Origin: an uncultured Bacteroidota bacterium
Lineage (GTDB): Bacteria > Bacteroidota > Bacteroidia > Chitinophagales > Chitinophagaceae
Direction of reading: 5' to 3'
Assembly (NCBI GenBank): GCA_903887005.1
Contig: CAISOH010000319.1
Span: 1 to 46,534, forward strand
Length of the DNA stretch: 46,534 nt
Shown here one piece after another: positions 1-7,766 of this stretch; the first letter of the stretch is position 1; each line of letters opens with the position of its first letter. The notes under the pieces are model-generated. The model was not told where the DNA came from, searched no databases, and saw only the letters and a list, made by a program, of their open reading frames with translations. Both the position numbers and the translations under genes were made by a program.

Positions 1-76
1 CAGTAATAACTATCCTATCGTAACAACTTAGTGTACCAGCAATTTTAGCCGCATAGCGGGAGGTCAGAAGTTCCAC
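1..76 (-). CDS. 5' end of a gene cut by the left edge, possibly a mobile-element protein
   Basis: Reading leftward from a GTG at 76-74 there is an open frame of 25 codons to the edge, beginning MELLTSRYAAKIAGTLSCYD. An in-frame TAG lies six bases upstream of the GTG, so this is the first usable start. The segment with KIAGTLSCYDR resembles, from memory only, the N-terminus of a multicopy family of about 400-500 residues often seen near mobile DNA. The identity is a weak inference; what is seen is an uninterrupted protein-like frame. Confidence 0.45.
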   Translation of the reverse strand, partial: MELLTSRYAAKIAGTLSCYDRIVIT

Positions 77-328
77 AAACTAATATTTGTCGGAAAATTA
101 CAGATTTTTTCCTTTTTGGTTCTGGCTTGTCCAGGTTAGGATATAGGGGCTGAACGCTTAATTTGTGTTAACTTTATAACAATAATAACAAAGTACATTG
201 TTAACTATTGTAAAAGTAGGTAGTTTCATTATTGAATGGCATAGTACAAATACCCTTTTACCAATTAGGCATAAATACCTAATTTATTTTATCTTCTTTA
301 CCTAATATTACATTATTAAGAATTGCGT
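77..328. other. Intergenic region between divergent genes
   Basis: AT-rich spacer between the left-edge minus-strand gene and the TPR kinase. It contains repeated TACCTAAT words (about 255-307) and TTGTTAACTATTGT-like sequence near 199-213. I see no exact TAnnTTTG promoter element, no RNA gene and no convincing terminator. Confidence 0.5.
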
Positions 329-2302
329 ATGTGCCGGAATAGTTTTTCTTGTAGAATATTTATACGCTTTTTGAGTGTTTGTATTTTACTATTGTTCCAT
401 AATATCAGTTCTTTTGGACAGCATATATTCAATGCGAATTTCAATTCGGACACCGCAGGTATTTATCAGCTGCAGGCAAAGGCCAAAAATGCAGAAACTG
501 ACAGCGCTATAATATTATATAAAGAAGTGCTGAAAAAATGTATTGATGCAAATTACCCTGAAGGCGCCGGGAAGGCCTTATTGGACATCGGGCAAAAGTA
601 CATAGATAAAGGCCGGTTTCAGGATGGCCTTAATTATTTCCGGCAAGCATTCCACTGGTGTTTAAAGTCCGGGAATAAAGAAGATATCGCAACATACTAT
701 AGTGCTGTTGGATTAGCATACTTCTACCTCGGCGATTATGTCAACGCTACTGAAAATTATTATAACGCGCTATCCGAACTTAAAAAAATCAACAAAACGG
801 TTTCCCTTACAGCTGCAAATATTTATAGTGATCTTGCAAATATACATTTACGGTTAAATCAGAATGCCAAAGCGCTGAATTATTTTAACGAAGCTGAATC
901 TATAGCCCGGCAAGGAAACTTTGATTATAAACTGGCTATGGTATTGATCAATAAAGGTGAATATTTTCTCGGCCAGAAAAAAACCGACAGTGCCCGGACG
1001 TATTTTCTTGAAGGCCTGGAAATTGCGAAGAAAATTGATAAATCAGATCTTCAGGCTTATGCAAACAAAGACATCGGGGAAGCTTTTGTCGCATCATCGC
1101 AATATGAAAAGGCTATTCCTTATTTGCAATTAGCTATAAACCTCGCAAAAAATAAGTATAATTACATTGCTATTAATGCCTCTTATAACCTTGGAGATGC
1201 ATGGTACCACCTCGGTAAATATCATGAAGCGGAAGCAATTCTTGTTTCCAGCTTAAAAGAAGCAACTGATGCTAACCTCAAAGACAATACCATAAAAGGA
1301 TATACTACACTTACGGCAGTGTACAAGGCAACCGGGCAATATAAAAAAGCATTCGATTGCATTGAAAATATGTCCGTTTTAAAAGATACGCTCACGAGTA
1401 TTGAAAAAACAAAAGCCATCAACCAGATGGAAATAAGATCACAAATAGCCGAAAAGGATAAAATGAATAGTGACAACCTGTTAGTTATAGCTCAGCAAAA
1501 AAGTAAGCTCGCCCAGAAAAATCTGTGGATTACAGCTATTGCAGCAAGCATATTTCTACTCGGGCTTATTTTGGCAGGTATATCCCGCAACAACCGGCAT
1601 AAACAAAGTCTGCAGGCCGAACATATAAAATCATTGCAGCAGGAAAATAAAATTGGTGTACTAAAAGCGATAGTGCTCGGTGAAGAGAATGAACGAAAAC
1701 GCATTGCACGCGAATTGCATGATGGTATAGGTGGTATGTTGTCGGCGGCTATGATGCGGTTTATGACCATTCCACATGAAAACCAGGAAATCACCAGGAT
1801 TCCCGCCTATAATGAAGTAATGGATCTGCTGGGAGAAATGGGAGACGAAATCCGAAAAACTGCGCACAACCTGATGCCTGAAGTACTAATGAAACAAAGC
1901 CTGCCGGACGCGGTACGCTCTTTTTGTAATTATGTGCAGCAGGGCGGCCCTTTGCAAATTGATTTTCAATGCTACGGCTCATTTGATACTATCACCCAGG
2001 ATTTTAAGTTGAACATTTATCGCATTATCCAGGAATTGGTCAAAAATATAACCCAGCACTCGAGGGCTAGCCATGCTTTGGTGCAAATGCAAATGCATGA
2101 ACAGCTATTGACAATCACTGTTGAAGATAATGGGATAGGGTTTGATGCCGGAACCGTAAAAAACGGGCTGGGGCTGCATAATTTGCAAACCAGGATACGG
2201 AGCCTTGACGGTCACTACACATTTGAGTCAGAAGCAGGAAAAGGCACTTCAGTATATATTGAATTCGATCTCAGGAACATTACTTCAAACGAAATGGTAT
2301 GA
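329..2302 (+). CDS. TPR-containing sensor histidine kinase (NarL/HisKA_3 class)
   Basis: Membrane-bound sensor kinase that should autophosphorylate and pass phosphate to the regulator encoded next to it. An N-terminal signal segment is followed by a periplasmic array of tetratricopeptide repeats (about residues 75-330), a single membrane helix (about 400-420), a HisKA_3 dimerisation/phosphoacceptor helix with ERKRIARELHDGIGG (His464 counted from the ATG at 329) and a HATPase with DNGIGF and the GLGLHNL G-box. An in-frame TTG lies at 323, but ATG 329 is the more ordinary start. It overlaps the next gene by ATGA, so the two are translationally coupled. This architecture is common in Bacteroidota; the signal sensed is unknown. 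Confidence 0.93.
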   Translation: MCRNSFSCRIFIRFLSVCILLLFHNISSFGQHIFNANFNSDTAGIYQLQAKAKNAETDSAIILYKEVLKKCIDANYPEGAGKALLDIGQKYIDKGRFQDGLNYFRQAFHWCLKSGNKEDIATYYSAVGLAYFYLGDYVNATENYYNALSELKKINKTVSLTAANIYSDLANIHLRLNQNAKALNYFNEAESIARQGNFDYKLAMVLINKGEYFLGQKKTDSARTYFLEGLEIAKKIDKSDLQAYANKDIGEAFVASSQYEKAIPYLQLAINLAKNKYNYIAINASYNLGDAWYHLGKYHEAEAILVSSLKEATDANLKDNTIKGYTTLTAVYKATGQYKKAFDCIENMSVLKDTLTSIEKTKAINQMEIRSQIAEKDKMNSDNLLVIAQQKSKLAQKNLWITAIAASIFLLGLILAGISRNNRHKQSLQAEHIKSLQQENKIGVLKAIVLGEENERKRIARELHDGIGGMLSAAMMRFMTIPHENQEITRIPAYNEVMDLLGEMGDEIRKTAHNLMPEVLMKQSLPDAVRSFCNYVQQGGPLQIDFQCYGSFDTITQDFKLNIYRIIQELVKNITQHSRASHALVQMQMHEQLLTITVEDNGIGFDAGTVKNGLGLHNLQTRIRSLDGHYTFESEAGKGTSVYIEFDLRNITSNEMV

Positions 2303-2937
2303 AAATAAAAATAGCTATCGCAGATGATCATCCGCTGGTGATAAATGGACTGCATCATATTCTTGGTAATTGCGCCGATATGGAAATCATCGGCAGTTAC
2401 AGTGATGGGAAAGAATTGCTTAAAGGGTTTGAAGTCATTCAGCCCGATGTACTATTGCTCGATATTCACCTGCCGGGGCAAACCGGCGATGAATTGGCGG
2501 AAATTATCAGCGAAAGGTATCCGCTTGTAAAAATGCTGGCGCTCACTAACCTCGACAATGTGTATTATATTAAAAATATGCTCCGCAAAGGGGTGCATGG
2601 CTATGTACTGAAAACAACCCGGGAAGAAATTCTGCTGGAAGCGATCCGTACTGTATTTCGTGGCGAACAATACCTCGAACCTGTCCTGAAAGAAAAAGTA
2701 GTTCAGGATGCTTTGCTCGCTAAAAGGCAAATAGCAGCAAGCCCTGTTTTGTCACGCCGGGAAAAAGAAGTGCTCCATTATATAGCATCAAACCTTACCA
2801 GCCAGCAAATAGCAGATAAATTATTCGTCAGCAAAAGAACTATTGACAATCATCGCCTCAGCCTCCTGATGAAACTGGATACGAAAAATGTAGCCGCGCT
2901 TGTGAAAAAAGCTATACAATTGGGTTTGATTGATTGA
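2299..2937 (+). CDS. LuxR/NarL-family response regulator
   Basis: Cognate transcriptional regulator of the TPR kinase. The receiver domain (about 1-120) has the acidic pair D9/D10, phosphoacceptor D55 in VLLLDIHLPG and a conserved Lys near 105 (YVLKT). The C-terminal LuxR helix-turn-helix (about 148-208) has SRREKEVLHYIA and the recognition region SKRTIDNHR. Length (212 aa) is normal for the family. The ATG overlaps the kinase stop codon by four bases. Target promoters cannot be told from this window. Confidence 0.93.
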   Translation: MKIKIAIADDHPLVINGLHHILGNCADMEIIGSYSDGKELLKGFEVIQPDVLLLDIHLPGQTGDELAEIISERYPLVKMLALTNLDNVYYIKNMLRKGVHGYVLKTTREEILLEAIRTVFRGEQYLEPVLKEKVVQDALLAKRQIAASPVLSRREKEVLHYIASNLTSQQIADKLFVSKRTIDNHRLSLLMKLDTKNVAALVKKAIQLGLID

Positions 2938-2970
2938 TAGGGCTGATTGAAATTAGTCTTTACATAAATG

Positions 2971-2986
2971 AGTTGCCACGGCAACT
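2971..2986. other. Small perfect hairpin between convergent genes
   Basis: AGTTGC-CACG-GCAACT forms a 6-bp stem with a 4-nt loop between the regulator (ends 2937) and the YceI gene (ends 3002). A run of A follows on the plus strand and no U-run follows the hairpin in either transcript, so it is only a weak terminator candidate. Confidence 0.35.
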
Positions 2987-3001
2987 AAAAAACCATAAAA
3001 A

Positions 3002-3553
3002 TTATCTGAGATTAAGACCGCTTTCCAGTGTAATTGTTGCTTCCCTGGATAATTTGTCTGACACTATAGATGGGATAGAAATATTATAATCCTTAAGCTT
3101 TACAGAGAATTTAGCCTTTAACAATATCCTGTTACCTTCTATGGTTGCTGTCCCCGCAACAGTAATTTCGTTGGTTACACCATGTATGGTCAGCTTGCCG
3201 GAGACCTTAGCATTATAAGTACCATCTTTGGTAAAATTAATCTCACCAAGATTTGTAATGTTCCCCCTGAAATCAGATTTAGGGTACTTATCACTTTCCA
3301 TATAATTTTCATTAAAATGCTCCTGCATCAGCGCCCTTTCAAATTTGAAGCTTTTAATTGGCACCTCGAATATTATAGCTCCTGTTTTCGCATCCAGTAT
3401 ATTCGCCATTTCATCATTGATGGCTTTAACCTCTGGTGTAGAAGGGACAGATGCATCGAATGATATTTTGCCGGTGCGGGTCATGTACTTCTGGGCAAAA
3501 ACGACAGTAATTCCTGCTATCAGAAAACCAACTGTAAGCAATAGCTTTTTCAT
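3002..3553 (-). CDS. YceI family lipid-binding-like secreted protein
   Basis: The YceI family forms an extended lipocalin-like beta barrel that binds long polyisoprenoid chains in structurally known members; the role here is not known. The start at 3553 (MKKLLLTVGFL) gives a clean signal peptide ending at FAQ near residue 21. A longer frame to 3610 has no better start. The body shows the family pattern FDASVP, IPIKSFKFER-like strand, HFNENYMESDKYP and KLTIHGVTNEI. Length is typical (183 aa). Its 5' side abuts a palindromic repeat element (3574-3709), so regulatory sequence may lie within that element. Confidence 0.88.
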   Translation of the reverse strand: MKKLLLTVGFLIAGITVVFAQKYMTRTGKISFDASVPSTPEVKAINDEMANILDAKTGAIIFEVPIKSFKFERALMQEHFNENYMESDKYPKSDFRGNITNLGEINFTKDGTYNAKVSGKLTIHGVTNEITVAGTATIEGNRILLKAKFSVKLKDYNISIPSIVSDKLSREATITLESGLNLR

Positions 3554-3573
3554 GTTATAGTGTTTTATACTGA

Positions 3574-3709
3574 GCAAGGGATAAATTAGTGAGTTCAGAA
3601 CTTTGTGCAAGCTTAGGTTCAGAATTCAGCATGTCATGGTTCGGCGCTGCTCACCATGACACATTATCTATTTTTCCATTTCAACAAAAGTCACTAATTT
3701 ATCCCTTGC
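3574..3709. repeat. 136-bp palindromic element with 19-bp terminal inverted repeats
   Basis: GCAAGGGATAAATTAGTGA at 3574-3592 is repeated in perfect inverted form at 3691-3709. Inside is a second palindrome, TGTCATGGT (3632-3640) with ACCATGACA (3653-3661), separated by a 12-nt loop, plus a direct GTTCAGAA repeat (3593-3600, 3618-3625). No coding frame is present. The inner hairpin looks like the REP-type hairpins of Bacteroidota genomes; the long outer arms give it a MITE-like look. Confidence 0.65.
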
Positions 3710-3726
3710 CAGGTATAGTTCCCGAA

Positions 3727-4128
3727 TTATTTCATTACACAATCAGTCAGCGAAACCCTGGTTATCCCATAATCAGAACAGAAGCCTTTTATCACTACAT
3801 TTTGTCCTTTGGCATAACCTAAACCTTTATCTCTCATTGCACATTGAATGCCTTTTTCCATATCCTCCGATTTCAAAACTATCATCATGCCGCCATCCTG
3901 ATTTTTATCCACTTCAATTATTGTACCTGAAACTTCAATCGCTTTATTGAGGTATCTGGCATCCGCGGCTTTTACGTTACTGCTGTATTCTTTGGCAAGC
4001 TGCTCCGCGGTTATAGCAATACCTTTGGCATTCTCTACTTTTTTATGAGGCAGGCTCCATAAATAAACAGCAAAACCTGCACCCGTTATTGCCAGGACAA
4101 TTATTGCCAGAAATATTTTTCTGATCAT
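3727..4128 (-). CDS. Membrane-anchored OB-fold (tRNA_anti-like) protein
   Basis: A 133-residue protein with one N-terminal membrane segment (about 5-27, IFLAIIVLAITGAGFAVYLW) and a small OB-fold-like domain (about 60-133) with the strands IEVSGTIIEVDK and GQNVVIKGFCSDY. Similar Bacteroidota proteins are grouped under the tRNA_anti-like OB fold, but nucleic-acid binding is not shown for them and the membrane anchor places the domain outside the cytoplasm. It is probably read separately from the YceI gene because the palindromic element lies between them. Confidence 0.7.
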   Translation of the reverse strand: MIRKIFLAIIVLAITGAGFAVYLWSLPHKKVENAKGIAITAEQLAKEYSSNVKAADARYLNKAIEVSGTIIEVDKNQDGGMMIVLKSEDMEKGIQCAMRDKGLGYAKGQNVVIKGFCSDYGITRVSLTDCVMK

Positions 4129-4342
4129 GGTAACAGGTTTATGTTATACTAAATGTACGAACATATAAAAGCAAGGCTGGAAGCAATCAGATGAAATGGG
4201 AGAAGAGCCCAATGAAGGAGGCTAAAAGCAAAATAAAAGTCGAGGGAATAATTTAAACAATGCCATCAGCCAACTACAATTTCCTTTTCTTGGATCAATA
4301 AAATAGCAAAAGCAGCTCAATTTTCATCCACCACCTGAAATT

Positions 4343-4391
4343 TAAACAACAGCTGAATAGATGGTTCCCCTTTAGGGGAAATGGGGTTCAA
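4343..4391 (+). repeat. Copy 1 of TCCCCTTTAGGGG repeat family (orphan)
   Basis: Contains the perfect palindrome TTCCCC-TTTA-GGGGAA (4365-4380) preceded by CAGCTGAATAGATGG and followed by ATGGGGTTCAA. The arrangement matches the copy after the DUF4834 gene (43325-43380) read in reverse. Unlike the other copies it does not touch a stop codon. Confidence 0.6.
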
Positions 4392-4480
4392 TTATATAGC
4401 AAGAAAGACCAACTAAATTTTTACTCAAGTTTTGAAAAATTCTATAATGACAACTAATTTCAATCAATGCCAATTAATTC

Positions 4481-4488
4481 TATTTTTG
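4481..4488 (+). promoter_or_regulatory. TAnnTTTG -7 element of the lipoprotein gene
   Basis: TATTTTTG matches the Bacteroidota -7 consensus exactly. The position expected for TTG 19 bases upstream (4459-4461) reads TTC. The ATG is 14 bases downstream, so the 5' leader would be about 8 nt. Confidence 0.45.
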
Positions 4489-4502
4489 TAAAAAAATAAA
4501 TA

Positions 4503-4910
4503 ATGAAAACAATTCAACTTCTCTTATTTGTTTGTCTTATTTTTATTATTGGATGTAAAAAACAACAACAAAATACGCCGTCACCAAAATCCTATACTTC
4601 AAAAATGGGAGGTATAAGAATTTGGCATGGAACAGTTAATACAAGCTACTCCGGACTTAGTAACATAGCTGATACTTTTACAATTAGCATAATAAATGAT
4701 TCGACAATTATCGTGAAAGGCAAGACACTGAAATATAATAGATTTGACACTCTATACAAGGCAATAGTTTACAATGTCAAATACGACCCGGGATATAGTG
4801 GCCAATTTTATACTAATTTAGCTTATTATTTTGCAACGGACAATATTTTTTATGAAGATGATATTTCAGGGAGTGGTGGATATAGCTATTTAAAATTATA
4901 TACACCATGA
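4503..4910 (+). CDS. Hypothetical lipoprotein
   Basis: A 135-residue protein with a lipoprotein signal: hydrophobic stretch then lipobox IIGC with Cys18, followed by KKQQQ. The remainder is predicted to be mainly beta strand with many Ser, Thr, Tyr and Asp. No family recognised. It is AT-rich relative to neighbours such as the 5107-7340 pair, which hints at recent acquisition or weak constraint. It has its own TAnnTTTG element just upstream. Confidence 0.65.
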   Translation: MKTIQLLLFVCLIFIIGCKKQQQNTPSPKSYTSKMGGIRIWHGTVNTSYSGLSNIADTFTISIINDSTIIVKGKTLKYNRFDTLYKAIVYNVKYDPGYSGQFYTNLAYYFATDNIFYEDDISGSGGYSYLKLYTP

Positions 4911-5084
4911 TTACAATACTTATCGGAGGCATGTTTCATGGCATATTCAATGACATGGTATATTTTATTTTAATATTTAAAATGAAAATTTGAATTTATC
5001 AAATATTAAACCGACCTCTACCACATCCCCGGTATACGGGAAAAATACCTGAAATGCAAGCCTATCAACACTTTATTTTTTAAA

Positions 5085-5116
5085 AAAATAGTCCCTTTAG
5101 GAGAGGTCAAGGGTTT
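5085..5116 (+). repeat. Copy 2 of TCCCCTTTAGGGG repeat family, overlapping a gene end
   Basis: AATAGTCCCTTTAGGAGAGGTCAAGGGTTT. The CAAGGGTTT arm encodes, on the minus strand, the last residues (Asn-Pro) and TGA stop of the LytTR regulator, so the repeat supplies the C-terminus. Confidence 0.55.
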
Positions 5117-5868
5117 AAATCGCCTGCCAACCATAATTTAAAATCAGCAGCACGTTCAGAGCTTACTACAGGGAGGTCTTTTACAGGAGGGTTTAATCTT
5201 ACGATGACACGCGCCTTGCTGAATATTTTCATTTCTGCAATTGCCTTCAGATTAATAAGGTACTGGCGGTTTATCCTGAAAAAATGCTGGGGATCAAGCA
5301 TCCCTTCCAGTGTATCAAGATTATAGTCCATAGGGTATTTCTGTCCGTCAAATGTCCGCGCAAAGGTGCTTTTATTTTCACTGATGCAATAAGATATATC
5401 CTCAACCGCCAAAGTCTTGATATGTTCACCAAAACGGATGATAAACCTTTTCTTATAAGTTGGCGGCTGCATAGATTTTTGACTGGCATTAATATCCTCT
5501 TTGCCGAACAGGTGCTTAAATTCTTCCAGTTTTAACAAGGCGCTTTCCAGGTCTTGCTTTTTAACCGGCTTTAATAAATAATCAATGCTTTTTGCTTTAA
5601 AAGCATCCAGGGCGTATTTTCTGTGGGCGGTTGTAAATATTACGGGGCACTCAATTTTTATTAGCTTCAACAGGTCGAATGCCGTGCCATCTGCAAGTTG
5701 CACATCAAGCAGCACAAGGTCCGGGGAAGGATTTTCCGAAAACCATTTACTTGCCGGTTGAACAGCATCAAGGGTTGCCACTATCCTCGCATCAGGCATT
5801 ATATCCTTTAATAATTCAGCCAGTCTTTCCCTGGCGGGTTGTTCGTCCTCTATAATTACTATATTCAT
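5107..5868 (-). CDS. LytTR-family response regulator
   Basis: DNA-binding response regulator. The receiver (1-120) has E8/D9, phosphoacceptor D55 in LVLLDVQLADG and Lys near 104. A LytTR domain (about 143-245) binds DNA with beta strands rather than a helix-turn-helix; it shows RFIIRFGEHIKTLAVEDI and FFRINRQYLINL. Length (253 aa) is standard. It overlaps the upstream kinase by ATGA (5865-5868), so both are made together. The last two codons and stop lie in a copy of a repeat family. Confidence 0.93.
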   Translation of the reverse strand: MNIVIIEDEQPARERLAELLKDIMPDARIVATLDAVQPASKWFSENPSPDLVLLDVQLADGTAFDLLKLIKIECPVIFTTAHRKYALDAFKAKSIDYLLKPVKKQDLESALLKLEEFKHLFGKEDINASQKSMQPPTYKKRFIIRFGEHIKTLAVEDISYCISENKSTFARTFDGQKYPMDYNLDTLEGMLDPQHFFRINRQYLINLKAIAEMKIFSKARVIVRLNPPVKDLPVVSSERAADFKLWLAGDLNP

Positions 5869-7340
5869 AGCAATGGCAATGTTACGATAAATTCATTTTC
5901 ATGCTGCCCGTAACTTACGGTTTTTTTTGTCAGAAGATCGTATCTCCTTTTTATGTTAATCAGCCCTAATCCCGCGCCCTTTTCTTTGCTTAGTTTTGGG
6001 CGCACTACATTCCGGATTATAATTTCATTTCCATCCGTAAAAATATCTATTACCAGCGGGAAAATGGCAGAAACAACATTATGCTTTATCGCGTTCTCTA
6101 TCAGCATCTGCAATGCCAGCGGCACTATTTTCTTTGTTTGCATTACTTCTGGCGGGATCTCTATTTCCAACTGCAAAGCATCGCCAAACCGGCCTTTCTG
6201 TATCGAAATATAATCATCGAGAATAGCGAACTCTTCTGACAATAACACAAGATCGTTATCGTGGTGCGCCAGTATATTGTGATAGAGGCCGGAAAGGCTT
6301 TCTGTATAATCCATTGCTTTTTTCTGGTCTTTCGCTATTAAGTTGGCCAGCGTGTTAAAGCTGTTAAATAAAAAATGGGGATTGATCTGGCTTTTAAGGT
6401 GCTCGTATTCAAACGTGATGCGCATTCGGTCAAGACTGGCGATATTTTTCAGGTTTTTCTCTCTTTGTCTTACAATAAAAAATACCAGCAAAAGGCAGGC
6501 AACTACGGCCATGGATAAAAACCAGTTTTCCTGCCATACGGGCTTACCGATATTAAAAGAGTAATTGCTTTCCGCAGCATTGCCAAAATCAGGAAACATG
6601 GATGCCTGTACCCTGAAATTATAGTTGCCTGGTGGCAGTCTCGGATAGGTCACAGATCCATCTGTTGTTGTTATCCATTTATTATAATAACCGTCAAGCA
6701 TGTACCGGTATCGTATTTCACGCGGGTTTACGAGGTTGATAGTATAATAATGAAAACCGAAATAGTTTTCATCGTGTTTGAAGTCATGTTTTGTGTATGG
6801 CGCCTTTAAATACAGAAATGTATTTTTAGCTGTACTTCCGGTATCAAAGAGGTCTTTGAGTTTTCCCTCTTTTTCAATTTGGGATAAATTATCCAGGAAA
6901 TCAATTTTGCCAATACTTGCAGCTTTACCCTCATGGTAATAATCAAGCATACTTTTTATGCCTGCCATACTGCAATTTGTAACTACGGTATCTTTTGTTT
7001 CTAACGTGTACTTGATCCATCCCTCCAAAAACAGGCAAAGAAATTCGCGGTGGATACCATTGAACTTTAACGAATAGTCGGGCATGCTTATGTCTATATC
7101 AGGATTCCGCTCCAACCAATGCAATACAAAAAAGTTCATTTTATCCCTTTCCTGTTTATGCTCATTCAGCGGAGTTTGCTGAAGCCAGTTTACACAAGGA
7201 ATAATGTACCTGGTATATTGATCCATATCTGAATGCATACTGAATGTAAACCCTTCAGGCAAAGGACTATTTTGTGCATAAGCAGTTAGCCAGATGCATG
7301 AAATGATGGCAATGATTAAGTTTTTCAATACCCTTTGCAT
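5865..7340 (-). CDS. LytS-type (His_kinase) sensor kinase with unusual N-terminal domain and Y_Y_Y domain
   Basis: Sensor kinase for the LytTR regulator. The start at 7340 (MQRVLKNLIIAIISC) gives a signal peptide ending at AYAQ; a longer frame reaches 7373. Then comes a helical domain (about 25-165) resembling small secreted Bacteroidota proteins with the pattern NWLQQTPLNE, a Y_Y_Y beta-sandwich domain (about 190-265, IRYRYMLDGYYNKW), one membrane helix (about 272-290), and a His_kinase domain with KSQINPHFLFNSFNTL and HATPase motif GAGLGLINIKRR. The seven-bladed propellers usually placed before Y_Y_Y are absent, so the sensing part is replaced. Confidence 0.88.
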   Translation of the reverse strand: MQRVLKNLIIAIISCIWLTAYAQNSPLPEGFTFSMHSDMDQYTRYIIPCVNWLQQTPLNEHKQERDKMNFFVLHWLERNPDIDISMPDYSLKFNGIHREFLCLFLEGWIKYTLETKDTVVTNCSMAGIKSMLDYYHEGKAASIGKIDFLDNLSQIEKEGKLKDLFDTGSTAKNTFLYLKAPYTKHDFKHDENYFGFHYYTINLVNPREIRYRYMLDGYYNKWITTTDGSVTYPRLPPGNYNFRVQASMFPDFGNAAESNYSFNIGKPVWQENWFLSMAVVACLLLVFFIVRQREKNLKNIASLDRMRITFEYEHLKSQINPHFLFNSFNTLANLIAKDQKKAMDYTESLSGLYHNILAHHDNDLVLLSEEFAILDDYISIQKGRFGDALQLEIEIPPEVMQTKKIVPLALQMLIENAIKHNVVSAIFPLVIDIFTDGNEIIIRNVVRPKLSKEKGAGLGLINIKRRYDLLTKKTVSYGQHENEFIVTLPLL

Positions 7341-7438
7341 AGTATTTTCAAAGAAAAAAAACTGCGGTACCATTTAACCTATTAACCTTTTACCTTGTTA
7401 CCCATTTAACCTCAATGTCATTTACTACTTAAGGTACT

Positions 7439-7513
7439 AAACCCGAAGGGTTGATATTATTATAGCCAATGCAATAAATTTTGGTCAAAACCCCGAAGGG
7501 GTGATATAATTTA
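7439..7513 (+). repeat. Two direct REP-like units (CCCGAAGGG-TGATATTATTATAG type)
   Basis: AAACCCGAAGGGTTGATATTATTATAG at 7439-7465 and AAAACCCCGAAGGGGTGATATAATTTA at 7487-7513. Each begins with a small hairpin (CCC-GA-AGGG type). Two more units lie in inverted orientation within 7621-7697. Confidence 0.7.
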
Positions 7514-7600
7514 TTCGTTCAGGAATGATATTGCGCTTGACCCTTTAACCTCTTAACCCTTTAACCAATTAACCAATTAACTCTTTAACTTGTTAACCCC

Positions 7601-7721
7601 AATGTATTTGACTTAACGTGAAATAATATCACCCACTTCGGGGTTTCGCAACTGTAAATTATTGTTTTTACTATAATAATACCATCCCTGTCGGGATTAT
7701 TTACCTTAAGTCAAATACATT
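7601..7721. repeat. 121-bp element with perfect 16-bp terminal inverted repeats
   Basis: AATGTATTTGACTTAA at 7601-7616 is matched exactly in inverted form at 7706-7721. Between the arms are two REP-like units on the minus strand: AATAATATCACCCACTTCGGGG (7622-7643) and CTATAATAATACCATCCCTG (7671-7690) continuing to TCGGGA. It sits between two TTAACC-type arrays as if inserted in one. Confidence 0.65.
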
Positions 7722-7766
7722 GCCCTTAACCCTTTTACCTTGTTAACCTTTTACCTTGTTAACCAA

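Larger units (their letters stand above)
4129..4502. other. Intergenic region with one repeat copy and a promoter
   Basis: AT-rich spacer between divergent genes. It holds a copy of the TCCCCTTTAGGGG repeat family (4343-4391) and a TAnnTTTG promoter element (4481-4488) for the lipoprotein gene. I see no RNA gene or additional coding frame. Confidence 0.5.
7374..7766. other. Repeat-filled intergenic region
   Basis: No gene. From left to right: a degenerate TTAACC-type array (7376-7412), two direct REP-like units (7439-7465, 7487-7513), a second TTAACC array (7527-7600), a 121-bp inverted-repeat element holding two inverted REP-like units (7601-7721), and a third TTAACC array (7722-7772) that runs into the stop codon of the dienelactone hydrolase gene. 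Confidence 0.7.

Noticed and set aside
2971-2986. Bidirectional terminator between the LuxR regulator and the YceI gene
   Set aside because: The stem is short and no U-run follows it in either direction; kept only as a hairpin.
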